Shown piece after piece: positions 31,735 to 39,982 of a DNA stretch of 64,000 bases (positions are counted from its first letter, which is position 1; every line of letters begins with the position of its first letter). The position numbers and the translations under genes are program-made. Under the pieces are notes generated by a model. The model saw only the letters and a program-made list of their open reading frames with translations. It was not told the DNA's origin and did no database searches. The stretch spans positions 5,022,001-5,086,000 of the forward strand of contig NZ_CP079946.1 in assembly GCF_019968905.1 (NCBI RefSeq), read 5' to 3'. This stretch comes from Corallococcus sp. EGB. Lineage in GTDB: Bacteria > Myxococcota > Myxococcia > Myxococcales > Myxococcaceae.

Positions 31735-31924
31735 GGCAGGTTCAATCTCAAGCGGGAGGGCAAAGAGATAAACCCTGCTCATGAGCAACAAGCAAGACTC
31801 TCAGTGAAATATTGATTTAATAGAAATTAGCGTCTTGATGTATCATTCTCACGCAAGCGGGACACACGCATGGGATTGGGTCTGCCGCGCACCAGGCCCA
31901 ACGCAGGTGGCCGGCATACCGGGG
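31735..31924. promoter_or_regulatory. AT-rich intergenic region upstream of RCC1 lipoprotein gene
   Basis: About 60 bp around 31800-31850 are much richer in A and T than the surroundings (runs such as TTGATTTAATAGAAATTAG). Both flanking genes are read leftward, so this is the likely promoter region of the RCC1 gene. No exact -35/-10 pair is claimed. Confidence 0.4.
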
Positions 31925-33085
31925 TCACCAGGCCCGAAGCAGCCCCACGGCGGCACCGCCCAGCACCAGCCAGGCCGAGTTGACCCGCCAGCGGAGCAGC
32001 AACACGGATCCGACCACGGCCAGGGCCACCGTCCAGCCATCCACCAGGGCCGCGCGTCCCAACTGCCAGGTCACCACGGACATGAGGGCCAGCGAGGCCG
32101 CGTTGACCCCGTCGAGCACCGCGCCCGCCGTCCGGGACCGGCGGATCCGGGGCACCAGCGGGCCGCTGAGCGCCACGAAGACGAAGGCGGGCAGGAAGAT
32201 GCCCAGCGTGGCGAGTCCGGCGCCAGGCACGCCGCCCACCAGATAGCCGATGAACGTCGCCGTGGTGAAGACAGGGCCCGGCGTGAGCTGGCCCACGGCC
32301 ACGGCATCCAGGAGCTGGGCCTCGGTGAGCCAGCCCCAGCGCTCGACGAGGTCCGCGCGGAGGAACGCCAGCAACACGTAGCCGCTGCCGAACAGCACGC
32401 TGCCGACCTTGAGGAAGAACAGGAAGAGGCCGCCGAGGCTGAACGGCGTGGCCGCCGTCGCGGTCGCGGCCGTGACGCCGTGGAGGGCGAACGGCGTCAG
32501 CAGGAGTGGCGAGCTCGAAGCGGGAGAGGACCGGACATGGCTCCAGGCCGCCAGGGCGCCACCGGCCACGGCCAGGATGAGCAGCTCGTTGGCGCCCAGG
32601 GCGCTCGCCACGGCCGAGCCGACGGCCACGACGACCCGGGGGGCTGTCGTCAGGGCCATCTTGCCAAGACCCCAGAGGGCCTGGAGGACCACGGCCAGGA
32701 TGACGGGTTTGACGCCGTACAAGAGGGCGTCGGCTTGCGGCAGGGAACCAAAACGCACGTAGGCCCAGGCCGCCGCGAGCGTGAGGAGCATCGCCGGGAC
32801 GATGAAGCACGCGCCGGCCACGAGCAGCCCGGGCCAGCCGGCGCGCCGGTGCCCCAGGTGGATGGCCAGTTCGGTGGAGTTTGGGCCCGGGATGAGGTGG
32901 GTGGCGCCCAGCAGGTCGAGGAACTCCTCACGGGGCAGCCACCGGCGCCGCCGCACGAGCTCGTCTTCCATCATCGCGATGTGCGCGGCAGGGCCGCCAA
33001 AGGCCGTCAGCCCCAGCCGGAGGAAGACCCGCGCGATCTCGCCGAGCGAGCCCCGGGCGACATCGCCGGAAGGTGTCGAATCCAT
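31925..33085 (-). CDS. chrA: Chromate ion transporter family protein (long-chain ChrA)
   Basis: The protein has the two-CHR-domain plan of long-chain ChrA: each half has a conserved GG-PxxHI/PGP motif, here TAFGGPAAHIAMME with IPGPNSTELA in the first half and VLFGSGYVLLAFL with LTPGPVFTTATFIGY in the second. About ten hydrophobic segments are visible in 386 residues. The family exports chromate by a CHR antiporter mechanism; the real substrate here is untested. Its ATG at 33085 is the first in the frame. No sulfate or chromate regulator lies next to it. Confidence 0.9.
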   Translation of the reverse strand: MDSTPSGDVARGSLGEIARVFLRLGLTAFGGPAAHIAMMEDELVRRRRWLPREEFLDLLGATHLIPGPNSTELAIHLGHRRAGWPGLLVAGACFIVPAMLLTLAAAWAYVRFGSLPQADALLYGVKPVILAVVLQALWGLGKMALTTAPRVVVAVGSAVASALGANELLILAVAGGALAAWSHVRSSPASSSPLLLTPFALHGVTAATATAATPFSLGGLFLFFLKVGSVLFGSGYVLLAFLRADLVERWGWLTEAQLLDAVAVGQLTPGPVFTTATFIGYLVGGVPGAGLATLGIFLPAFVFVALSGPLVPRIRRSRTAGAVLDGVNAASLALMSVVTWQLGRAALVDGWTVALAVVGSVLLLRWRVNSAWLVLGGAAVGLLRAW

Positions 33086-33328
33086 GCGTCTTGGGAGCCT
33101 CGTTCGCGAATCAGAACCGATGGAATCGCGGCGATGGTGCCACGGCGCAGGGCAGGGGATGGGACATAAGCGCGAGGGGCCGGGCTGTCTTCATTCTGAG
33201 TGCTCGTTTGGACTGTCAGGCCGCGACGTCAATCCAGAGCGCACTGCAGTCCTGCGAGGCGCGCAGTGTCAGGCCTCCCTGGTTCAGCTGCGCCCCCTCG
33301 CCCCTGGCGAGGACTTGCCGACCGATCT
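33086..33328. other. Intergenic gap with a possible pirin remnant
   Basis: No complete gene is seen. The only recognisable content is the coding tail listed separately at 33216-33317. Confidence 0.4.
33216..33317 (-). pseudogene. Remnant: C-terminal tail of a pirin-like cupin protein
   Basis: A run of about 33 codons ending at 33216 reads like a pirin C-terminus: LARGEGAQLNQGG then LTLRASQDCSALWIDV, with the family pattern of a buried hydrophobic strand ending in an aspartate. Upstream the frame enters the dsbA-like gene out of frame. It suggests a deletion that joined the 3' ends of two genes. Confidence 0.4.
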
Positions 33329-34108
33329 TCACGCCTCGCCCCTTGCCCGCTTCGTCGCCCGGGCAAGCGCCTCGACCAGGCGAGGTCCGGTCATGAAGCC
33401 GCTGGCGAGCACTTCGAGGCCGGCGCCGCCACGGAAGAGCACGGTCGGGAACGCGCTCACGCCCAGGGTCCTGACCTGCTGGAATTCGTTCGCCGTCGCC
33501 CGCTTCGCGTCCGCATGGCCGAACCGGACCAGGAACACCCTGAAGTCGAGGCCGTGCGCGGCGCAGAGGCTCTCGTAGAAGGACGCCACGGTCGGGTCCT
33601 CCGACTCGGCGTAGAACTTCCGCTGGATGGAGGCGAACACCTCGTACGCTCGCGTCTCCGGTCCCGGCGTCTGCTCGAGCATCCCGCGCATGACGAGGAA
33701 CGCGCGGCACGCAGGCTCGGTGTCGTAGTTGAACGCCGCCCGGTCGAGGAACCGGGTGGAGAACGGCTGCCCGGTGCGCTCGGCGATCTCCTCCCAGTGG
33801 TGGCGCAGGAAGCCCTTGAACCGCTCGTTCCAGGGGTCCCCGCCTCCCGGACGGAGCCCACCCACCAGGATGCGGAAGGGGATGCCCCGACGGTTCGCCT
33901 CCGCCTCCAGTTGGCGGAGGCCGGGCGAGCCGCCCCAGCACCAGGAGCACATCGGGTCCCCCACATAGAGCACCTCATCCACGGGCCCTTCGGCGCTCGG
34001 CCCGGCGCGCTTCAGCGCCGCGTCGGGGAGCGCGCACGTCCCCGAATCGGGGTCACACAACGCCTGCGTCTCGGGGGGTGTCTCGTGCGGGTCTCTGGGG
34101 GTCGTCAA
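33329..34108 (-). CDS. DsbA-family (FrnE-like) thioredoxin-fold protein
   Basis: The thioredoxin-fold active site is CSWC in GDPMCSWCWGGSPGL, the pattern of FrnE/2-hydroxychromene-type DsbA relatives. The cis-proline region follows late in the protein as SAFPTVLF. No signal peptide is visible, so it is probably cytoplasmic. TTG at 34108 has GGAGA seven bases upstream, better than the earlier ATG at 34210, which would overlap the LysR promoter region. The gene is divergent from the LysR gene by 110 bp and may be its target. Confidence 0.85.
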   Translation of the reverse strand: MTTPRDPHETPPETQALCDPDSGTCALPDAALKRAGPSAEGPVDEVLYVGDPMCSWCWGGSPGLRQLEAEANRRGIPFRILVGGLRPGGGDPWNERFKGFLRHHWEEIAERTGQPFSTRFLDRAAFNYDTEPACRAFLVMRGMLEQTPGPETRAYEVFASIQRKFYAESEDPTVASFYESLCAAHGLDFRVFLVRFGHADAKRATANEFQQVRTLGVSAFPTVLFRGGAGLEVLASGFMTGPRLVEALARATKRARGEA

Positions 34109-34218
34109 GGCCGTCTCCGGTTCGTTCGCGTTGCTGGGGGCTCCGCGCCACGCCCCGAGAGATAGCCCCAGCCCCCTGCGTTGACGACCTACCGCGGACG
34201 CGCACAGCATGTGCGTTC

Positions 34219-35058
34219 ATGCACATCGCCTGGGACGACCTGCAGACGGTGGAGGCGCTGGTGCGCACGGGGAGCGTCGTAGGCGCGGCGCGCGAGCTCT
34301 CGCTGCGCCACTCGTCCATCTCGCGGCGGGTGGACGCTCTTGAGCGCGCGCTAGGGGCGCCGCTCTTCCTGCGTGGGGCGAGGCTGCGTCCGACGCCACT
34401 CGGCCTCGCCATTGCCGAGCGCGCGGGCCACATGCGGCCCCACGCCCTGGACGTGGGGGCACTCCTGGAGGAGCAGCGCCGGGCGCGCGCAGGCCGGCTC
34501 GTCATCACCACGAACGAAGTGCTGGCGTCACTGCTGTTCGGCGCGCTGCGCACGTGCGGCTTCACGCAGCGGGTCCAGGTGCGCATCTCCGAGAGCGAGC
34601 TGGCGCTGGAGCCTGGGGTGACGGACCTGGCCTTGAGGCCGAGTCACACGCCAGGCGGTGCGCTGCGGGGACAGCAACTGGGGAGGCTGCGGCTCGGAGT
34701 GTTCCGGGCGCGGGCCGCCAGGCAGGCCCCGTCGGCCTGGGTCCTGCCATCAGAGAACCTGCGCACCCGATCCTCCATGCGCTGGTGGAAGGCTGTCCCT
34801 GAGGACGCGGAGTCCCTCGTGGAGTGCGACACGCTGCTCGGCATCAGGGATGCCTGCGTCGCGGGCCTGGGCCGAAGCGTGCTCCCGGCGCTGCTCGCGG
34901 AAGGGGACCCGCGTCTGGTGCTGGAGGAGGAGCTCCCGGGAGGCCCACCGGTGTGGCTGCTGTCCGCCGCAACCCGGCGCGTGGACGCGGCCCTCAGGCG
35001 GGCCCGGGACTCACTCGCCGAAGCCCTCCGGCGCGCCGCGGGCGCCTGGGAGGCCTGA
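34219..35058 (+). CDS. LysR-family transcriptional regulator
   Basis: The N-terminus holds a LysR winged helix-turn-helix: WDDLQTVEALVRTGSVVGAA, then SSISRRVDALERALGAPLF. The effector domain is short and divergent; the protein has 279 residues. ATG at 34219 is the natural family start. It is divergent from the DsbA-like gene, the usual geometry for a LysR regulator and its target. The provirus lies 72 bp downstream of its stop. Confidence 0.9.
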   Translation: MHIAWDDLQTVEALVRTGSVVGAARELSLRHSSISRRVDALERALGAPLFLRGARLRPTPLGLAIAERAGHMRPHALDVGALLEEQRRARAGRLVITTNEVLASLLFGALRTCGFTQRVQVRISESELALEPGVTDLALRPSHTPGGALRGQQLGRLRLGVFRARAARQAPSAWVLPSENLRTRSSMRWWKAVPEDAESLVECDTLLGIRDACVAGLGRSVLPALLAEGDPRLVLEEELPGGPPVWLLSAATRRVDAALRRARDSLAEALRRAAGAWEA

Positions 35059-35120
35059 GCCTCAACCGGAAGCGCGGAAGACAGGGGGTTCCCGAGGATC
35101 GACCCACACCCCAGAGGCTT

Positions 35121-35148
35121 AGTTTACATAACGCTTCTTATCAGACGT
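35121..35148 (+). other. attL: complete dif-like Xer recombination site
   Basis: The 28-bp site splits into arm AGTTTACATAA, central six bases CGCTTC, and arm TTATCAGACGT. This is the 11-6-11 layout of dif sites, with ATAA and TTAT facing the centre as in known dif sites. The repeat shared with the right end covers the last base of the left arm, the centre and the whole right arm. Confidence 0.65.
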
Positions 35149-35473
35149 AAAGGCCGGATTCCTGTGTGATTCCGGGCGGTTTACAGATCACCCCCGGTTA
35201 CTTGACCCACCCCTCGCGGGGTCAAATTCCAACTCTGTAGGTGGTGAGTATTTCCCACTACTCCTCGGGTTGAATGTCGGCCGCTTTTTGCCGGCCGTTC
35301 GGGCGCTCGGCGCCCCTCGTTTCGCGCTGACCGTTGAGGGCTCGCGCGTCCCCCTTCCTGACTTTCGCGGCGTGCTGGAGCTGCCCAGCTCGCGCGCCGC
35401 TCGCCATGCCTCCCCGGTCGTCGCGCGGCCTGGGGAGCGCTCGCAGTCACTCGCCGCGCGGGAGCCCCACCTC
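35149..35473 (+). promoter_or_regulatory. Provirus left leader with inverted repeats and candidate operators
   Basis: No convincing gene. ACCCC-TCGC-GGGGT forms a hairpin at 35209-35222, inside a TTGACC/GGTCAA inverted repeat (35202-35225). GGGCGC-TCG-GCGCCC forms another at 35301-35315. Two copies of TTTCGC (35320 and 35363) match the repeated motif in front of the repressor operon at 42.3-42.6 kb. The region probably holds the promoter of the first operon. Confidence 0.5.
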
Positions 35474-36238
35474 ATGGTCACGAAGAAGAAGCTGAAGCTG
35501 CGGAACCCACTCAAGGGGAAGCACAGCCCGTCGAAGTACGACGAAGCACTGAAGCACGTTGACCAGGCGCTGACGTTGATTCCGTCCGTCGTGGAGATCT
35601 CGGAAGCCTTCAAGGAGGACAACGAGCGGGAGCTGTCGGACGTCTACGCGGGAGTCCTCGCCTTGCTGGGGGACATTCGGAAGGCGCTCCCGAAGAACGC
35701 GCCGGGCCAGAACGAGCTGGACGCGGCGCTCCAGGCGCTCCCGACTCCCAGGGGCGTCATGGAGTCTTTCAAGCTCTACGCGGAGCAGGACGACGACGAC
35801 ACGACCGACTATCCGGCGGAGCTGCTGAGCGCGACGAACGGCGCGGCGATGGCGCTGGAGAGCCTGCGTGGAGCGCTCACGGATGAGGCCCGGCTCAAGG
35901 GGCTGAGCATCTGCATGGACTGCGGATATTTGGCGCTGAGCCCTGCGCTGGTGAGCGCCCACGGCATCACCAAGCGGCACAAGGTGACGAGCATTGAGGC
36001 GCTGCGCGAAACCGCACGGCGGCCCGCTGTGATGCCTGGCGTTCCGCTCAAGGGGGCTTCGCAGCTCGACAGGGCTAGCAAGGCTGCCGCGCTCGCGAAG
36101 GACTGCCTGGAGACGTATGCGGGGCGACTCGGGAGCGAGCTGCGCAACAGCGACACCGCGACCACTGCCTACCGGCTCGCGGACCAGCTCCGAGACGTTG
36201 AGCGCCAAATCATCCGCCTGGCGGGGGACGCTTCATGA
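35474..36238 (+). CDS. Provirus protein with C2H2-like zinc-finger motif
   Basis: A 254-residue, mainly helical, acidic protein that I do not recognise. Near its middle it has CMDCGYLALSPALVSAHG followed by a second His (ITKRH), a Cys2-His2 zinc-finger pattern. The start at ATG 35474 leads with MVTKKKLKLRN; the frame is open upstream to 35270, but that part is low-complexity and lies in the leader. GGAG is ten bases upstream. It is the first gene of a run in which each stop overlaps the next start by four bases. Confidence 0.75.
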   Translation: MVTKKKLKLRNPLKGKHSPSKYDEALKHVDQALTLIPSVVEISEAFKEDNERELSDVYAGVLALLGDIRKALPKNAPGQNELDAALQALPTPRGVMESFKLYAEQDDDDTTDYPAELLSATNGAAMALESLRGALTDEARLKGLSICMDCGYLALSPALVSAHGITKRHKVTSIEALRETARRPAVMPGVPLKGASQLDRASKAAALAKDCLETYAGRLGSELRNSDTATTAYRLADQLRDVERQIIRLAGDAS

Positions 36239-36918
36239 GCGACCCCTCGAACTTCATCGTGATGGACCCGTACCAAAACCCGTGGCTCTGCCTGCGGTGC
36301 GGCGTGCAGTTCATATCCACGGACGCCGCTGAGGCGCACTACGCGGCGACGGGACACAACTCGTCGGGCAAGGCCCCTCCTCCGGTTCCTCAGTGCCCCG
36401 AATGCAGGTTGCAACAAACCGATGATGACCGGCTCGGGCCGCACGGAACGGGCTGCCGGATGGATCCGATGCAGCCCACGCTGTGGGTCTGCCCGCAGTG
36501 CGATTGGTCGCACCGTCCCGCAGCGGATGAGCACCCGGCGCTTGAGCGCGTCCGCCACGAGCAGCGCACGGGCCACGTCACGACCACGGTGCGGGCCCTG
36601 GTGGAGCGGTCGCACCCGCGCACGTCGTTCCCGCCCATCCCGACGGACGCTGCTGACCTGGCCGCGCACGCCGCGCAGGCGTTCTCGCACGCTCGCTCCT
36701 GCCTTGGTGACCTGGCGGTGCTGCTGGGGAGGGAGACGCCTCCCGAGCTGCCGGCGGGAACGGCGGTCCTCGTCCACGGATACCGCGTCATGGCGGAGGC
36801 GAACCGGAAGCGGACGCTCCGGCTTGCGCTCCAGTTGCTGGCGACCCGGACGAAGCAGCGAGAGCAGGAGCGCGCAGCGGCGGAGCTGGCGGAAGCGAAG
36901 GGCGAGGTGAAGCCTTGA
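36235..36918 (+). CDS. Provirus protein with several zinc-binding motifs
   Basis: This 227-residue protein has three metal-site patterns: CLRCGVQF with two later His (AAEAHYAATGH), CPECRLQQ with a later Cys, and CPQCDWSH with VRHEQRTGH. The first and third read as C2H2 fingers. The C-terminal part is helical and basic. It begins with ATGA overlapping the previous stop. A DNA-binding early regulator is a plausible role, but unproven. Confidence 0.75.
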   Translation: MSDPSNFIVMDPYQNPWLCLRCGVQFISTDAAEAHYAATGHNSSGKAPPPVPQCPECRLQQTDDDRLGPHGTGCRMDPMQPTLWVCPQCDWSHRPAADEHPALERVRHEQRTGHVTTTVRALVERSHPRTSFPPIPTDAADLAAHAAQAFSHARSCLGDLAVLLGRETPPELPAGTAVLVHGYRVMAEANRKRTLRLALQLLATRTKQREQERAAAELAEAKGEVKP

Positions 36919-37193
36919 GCCCCTCGAAGAGCCCCGACACCGTGGCGATGGCGGCGCAGCGCGTGAGCGATGCCATGCGCCACATCGAGGCAGCACAGAG
37001 ACACATCGAGCTTGCCGGCGTTGCGCTGATGAACGTGACGCCGCTCGCGCCGAGGTGCGCGCGACTGCTCAAGCTGCGCGGGTGGCTCAACACCGAGTGG
37101 CATCGGCTGGAGCGCATCGAGAAGAGCCGGCGGTTCGACTTGGACGGCATTGTGAAGCACAACCTGGAGCTGGCGGCGAAGGTGAAGCCGTGA
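36915..37193 (+). CDS. Small helical provirus protein
   Basis: The 92-residue protein starts with TTG, in the overlap TTGA with the previous stop. It is basic and helical with no motif I recognise. Its only support is position in the coupled operon. Confidence 0.6.
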   Translation: MSPSKSPDTVAMAAQRVSDAMRHIEAAQRHIELAGVALMNVTPLAPRCARLLKLRGWLNTEWHRLERIEKSRRFDLDGIVKHNLELAAKVKP

Positions 37194-37498
37194 GCCCCCG
37201 CGCGAAGACGAAGCTGGGCGCGCACGACGGGCTCTGCATCGCGATGTGGAGGGCTGCGGCGGTCATCCGCTCCGAGGCCCGCCACGGACTCGTTGAAGAG
37301 CTGCTGGGCGACGATGACGTGGCCGTGGTGCGGCGGGAGCTGCATGCGCTGGCGGCTGTGCTGGATGCAGTCCAGCACTCCGGCAAGGGGTCCCTGTCGG
37401 AGGCGCTGGCGGCTGTGGCGCGCGATGCGCTCGACGAAGACGCGCGCTCTCTGCTGGGGCTGCTGTCGAAGGCATGCGAGGGAATCCATGCCTCGTGA
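37190..37498 (+). CDS. Small helical provirus protein
   Basis: The 102-residue protein starts with GTG in a GTGA overlap with the previous stop. Its sequence is helical and acidic (LGDDDVAVVRRELHALAAVL). No family is recognised. Confidence 0.6.
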   Translation: MSPRAKTKLGAHDGLCIAMWRAAAVIRSEARHGLVEELLGDDDVAVVRRELHALAAVLDAVQHSGKGSLSEALAAVARDALDEDARSLLGLLSKACEGIHAS

Positions 37499-37982
37499 CC
37501 AGAAGCCCCGCACGGTGAAGGAACTGCTCGCGTCCGTGCTCCAGGACGTGACGCGCTCGAAAGCGGCGCTGCTGGATGCCTCCCATGCGCACGCGCTCGA
37601 CGACGTGGAGGCCGAGTCGCTCCGGGCCTGGCTGCGGCGGAACATCAGCCGCGGCGAGCAACTGGCGCGGGCCCTGCGGCATCGGGCCGTGGGCGAGCGC
37701 ATGGACGCGAGCCGCAGGCCTGTCTCCCAGGCGCGCAAGGCGGTGCAGCTCCCGCTGTTCGTGCTGCCTGAGTCCCCTACCCCAGATGACGACGTGCCGA
37801 CGCTGGACGCGTCGGAGTTCGAAGAGGTGCCCGACGACGGGCCCGCCGTGCTGCTGCCCAGGCCGACGTGCCCGCAGGAGCGGATGCAGTGCGCGCAGCC
37901 GGAGCTGGGACCCAACGTGGTCCGGCTGCCGGTGCGCTTCCCCGTTCGTGAGGCCGCGTGCGCGGCTGGAGGTGCGCAGTGA
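37488..37982 (+). CDS. Provirus protein of unknown function
   Basis: ATG at 37488 overlaps the previous gene by 11 bp. The N-terminal 80 residues are helical and basic, the rest is Pro-rich with a PLFVLPE segment. 164 residues; no motif recognised. Confidence 0.6.
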   Translation: MPRDQKPRTVKELLASVLQDVTRSKAALLDASHAHALDDVEAESLRAWLRRNISRGEQLARALRHRAVGERMDASRRPVSQARKAVQLPLFVLPESPTPDDDVPTLDASEFEEVPDDGPAVLLPRPTCPQERMQCAQPELGPNVVRLPVRFPVREAACAAGGAQ

Positions 37983-38305
37983 CGACGACGAGCAGTGACA
38001 CGAGGTTTTCGGTCAACCGCGAGGTGAAGAGCCCACGCTTCAACGGCCGCGAGTGGGACCGGGTGAGGGCCGGCGCGGCGGTGCTCCCGCATCCTGAGCG
38101 GCGCTGGCAGCAGAACACGGAGCCGCTCACGTTCGTTCGGGCGGTGTCCGCCGATTGGGGCGAGTACCTGGAGAGGCGGCCGGCGGGTGAACCGGCGGAG
38201 CTGCCCAGCGTGACCGTGCAGCGGCTGCGGGAGCGCATCGCGGAGCTGGAGGGCCGCACCATGCGCGTGGCGTCCACGAAGAAGCGCGCCGTGGGGGGCC
38301 GGTGA
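37979..38305 (+). CDS. Provirus protein of unknown function
   Basis: A 108-residue protein starting with GTG in a GTGA overlap. The N-terminus (FSVNREVKSPRFNGREWDRV) is basic; the C-terminus has a short coiled coil (LRERIAELEGRT). Unrecognised. Confidence 0.6.
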   Translation: MTTTSSDTRFSVNREVKSPRFNGREWDRVRAGAAVLPHPERRWQQNTEPLTFVRAVSADWGEYLERRPAGEPAELPSVTVQRLRERIAELEGRTMRVASTKKRAVGGR

Positions 38306-38868
38306 TGGAAACCGTCAAGCTGTCACCGAAGGTCGAAGCGCTGGCGGGCCAATACGGCAAGCTCCTTCAGGAGATCGTCGCAGCGCTCGACGTGGAGACA
38401 TCCGCCTGCCAGGCCTTCCTGGCTGCGGTGGTCGCGCACGGTCCCACTGCCGACGTGACGAAGGACGCCCTGGTTGAGTGGTCCAGGGCAACGACGCGTC
38501 GCGAAGAGACGAGCGCGGACGCGGCGCGGGCCTCGGGCCGCGTGGCTGTCACGGTGGAGCTGGAGGCCATCCGGCAGGACTTCAGCGCAGGGTCGCTGGA
38601 CGTGTCCCGCGTGGTGCGCAAGTACGTCCAGCGCCTGGGCGCCGTCGTCGATTCAGGTGACAGGCTGTTTGATGCGATCACCGCGTGGCTGTCCGCCGCC
38701 GACGTCTCGGGCGTTGCGACTCCGGCAGAGCTGGAGGCGCGTCACCAGCTCCTCGCCGCGATGGACGCGCGCAAGGCAACGCTGACGCGGGAAGCGCTCG
38801 CGGTGGTGGGCCTCCTGGCCGCGCTGAATGAGCTGCCGAAGGCGCTGCCAACGGAGCCCCGGCAATGA
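38302..38868 (+). CDS. Helical provirus protein
   Basis: A 188-residue, mostly alpha-helical protein with no motif recognised. It starts either at GTG 38302, overlapping the previous stop, or at ATG 38305. Coupled in the same operon. Confidence 0.6.
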   Translation: MMETVKLSPKVEALAGQYGKLLQEIVAALDVETSACQAFLAAVVAHGPTADVTKDALVEWSRATTRREETSADAARASGRVAVTVELEAIRQDFSAGSLDVSRVVRKYVQRLGAVVDSGDRLFDAITAWLSAADVSGVATPAELEARHQLLAAMDARKATLTREALAVVGLLAALNELPKALPTEPRQ

Positions 38869-39221
38869 GCGGCGACCCGTCCATGATGCTGCCGGGGGCG
38901 CTGCCCACGGCCTGGGGGGGCCGCCCTGCTCAGACGATGGCGGAAGTCGAGTATCAGCGCGCCGTCGTCCACCACGCCGCGAAGCGCGAGCAGTTGTCCG
39001 AGCGGGTGGCGGAGAACGTCGTAGCGCGCAAGGCACTGATGGAAGCCGTTGCGGCAGTGGGCCCGCATCACTCGTGGGCCCACGACGCGCTGACGAAGCT
39101 GCGGGAGACGCGTGCGGCGGTGAACGCGGCGCATGCGGCGGTGGCGAAGGCGGACGTGCGCCTTTGCAAGGCGGCCGAAATGTGGGCCGGTGCCGCAGCG
39201 CTCACGGAGGCCACCCGGTGA
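38865..39221 (+). CDS. Helical provirus protein
   Basis: A 118-residue protein with a Gly/Pro-rich start and a long helix (RAVVHHAAKREQLSERVAEN). ATGA overlap with the previous gene. Unrecognised. Confidence 0.6.
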   Translation: MSGDPSMMLPGALPTAWGGRPAQTMAEVEYQRAVVHHAAKREQLSERVAENVVARKALMEAVAAVGPHHSWAHDALTKLRETRAAVNAAHAAVAKADVRLCKAAEMWAGAAALTEATR

Positions 39222-39370
39222 GGGCCGCCCGAGTGCGACTGCTGGCCATCGGCCTGCCGGTGGTGCTGGTGGGGCCGGTGCTGGTGATCCGTGACGAGCT
39301 GCTGTCGGCCGTGATGCTGGTGGTGTGCAGCGCGGTCGGCCTGGTCCTGATGGAGGCCGGCGGCCGATGA
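39218..39370 (+). CDS. Small two-span membrane protein of provirus
   Basis: Fifty residues, starting with GTG in a GTGA overlap. Two hydrophobic stretches are visible (LLAIGLPVVLVGPVLVI and SAVMLVVCSAVGLVLM) with a short charged turn between them. Probably an inner-membrane protein; function unknown. Confidence 0.6.
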   Translation: MRAARVRLLAIGLPVVLVGPVLVIRDELLSAVMLVVCSAVGLVLMEAGGR

Positions 39371-39552
39371 CCACCCGTCGTTGCGAAGGCACGCGCGGTG
39401 GGCGCCGCTGCAAGAGCTACGCGGTCAAACGCGTGGACGGCCACGGCTACTGCATCCGGTGCGCGGGGCGTGGAGCTGCGGAGCACCGCACGCTGACCCG
39501 GACCGAGCACGCGCGCGCGCAGCACCAGGCGCGGAAGGAGCGGGAGCGATGA
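39367..39552 (+). CDS. Small zinc-ribbon-like basic protein of provirus
   Basis: A 61-residue, strongly basic protein with Cys at RRCEG, RRCKS and the pair CIRC, plus a His-rich C-terminal part, a zinc-ribbon-like pattern. ATGA overlap with the previous gene. It could bind nucleic acid. Confidence 0.6.
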   Translation: MTTRRCEGTRGGRRCKSYAVKRVDGHGYCIRCAGRGAAEHRTLTRTEHARAQHQARKERER

Positions 39553-39556
39553 GCCC

Positions 39557-39982
39557 GTGAGCTGGCGGAGGGACGGCGCGGCGGTTGACGCTCGCGCCTC
39601 CCTCCCCCAGCCCGCGCAATGCGCGCGCATTGCGCACGCTCGAGCTCCGGCGCATTGCGCGCGGTGGAGCTCCACCAGGCCCCCGTTGAAGCCCATGGGC
39701 TCCGGGACCTGGAGCCCCCCACGGTTCGGCAGGCACTGCGGCACGTCGCCAGGAGCGACCAACGGGAGCGATGCGGAGCACCAGGTGCCGGCCGGCGAGC
39801 GGCAGCGGCACGGAGCTGGACGCGGAGCTGCTGCGCGCGGTGTCGGGGGGCGGCGCCCGCCCCCCGCCTGCTGTGAGTCCGAATCCCACCACCCCCGCCC
39901 CCCCGGATGCCAACCGCCCAAGCGTGACGGCCTGGCGTCGGTGCCTCGTGGTGCGCGCGGAGCCCCGGGGGTGTCCCGGTGA
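39557..39982 (+). CDS. Possible low-complexity provirus protein over the candidate origin
   Basis: The frame is rich in Arg, Pro and Ala. It starts with GTG and its stop overlaps the Rep start as GTGA, which favours translation. The DNA beneath contains a dense cluster of palindromes, so part of the sequence may be kept for DNA structure, not for protein. Real or not is unclear. Confidence 0.4.
   Translation: MSWRRDGAAVDARASLPQPAQCARIAHARAPAHCARWSSTRPPLKPMGSGTWSPPRFGRHCGTSPGATNGSDAEHQVPAGERQRHGAGRGAAARGVGGRRPPPACCESESHHPRPPGCQPPKRDGLASVPRGARGAPGVSR
39614..39677. repeat. Palindrome cluster, candidate replication origin
   Basis: Two abutting 11-mers, GCGCAATGCGC (39614-39624) and GCGCATTGCGC (39625-39635), make a perfect 22-bp palindrome. 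A third copy follows at 39650-39660, inside a GAGCTCC/GGAGCTC inverted repeat (39642-39672) that runs into the 14-bp palindrome GGTGGAGCTCCACC (39664-39677). The cluster lies 0.3 kb upstream of rep. Further single copies of the 11-mer lie at 41279, 47830, 52414 and 53030. Confidence 0.55.

Noticed and set aside
30211..31815. 534-codon plus-strand frame opposite the RCC1 gene
   Set aside because: Antisense to a gene with clear lipobox, CxxCH and RCC1 repeats; composition is that of a shadow frame.
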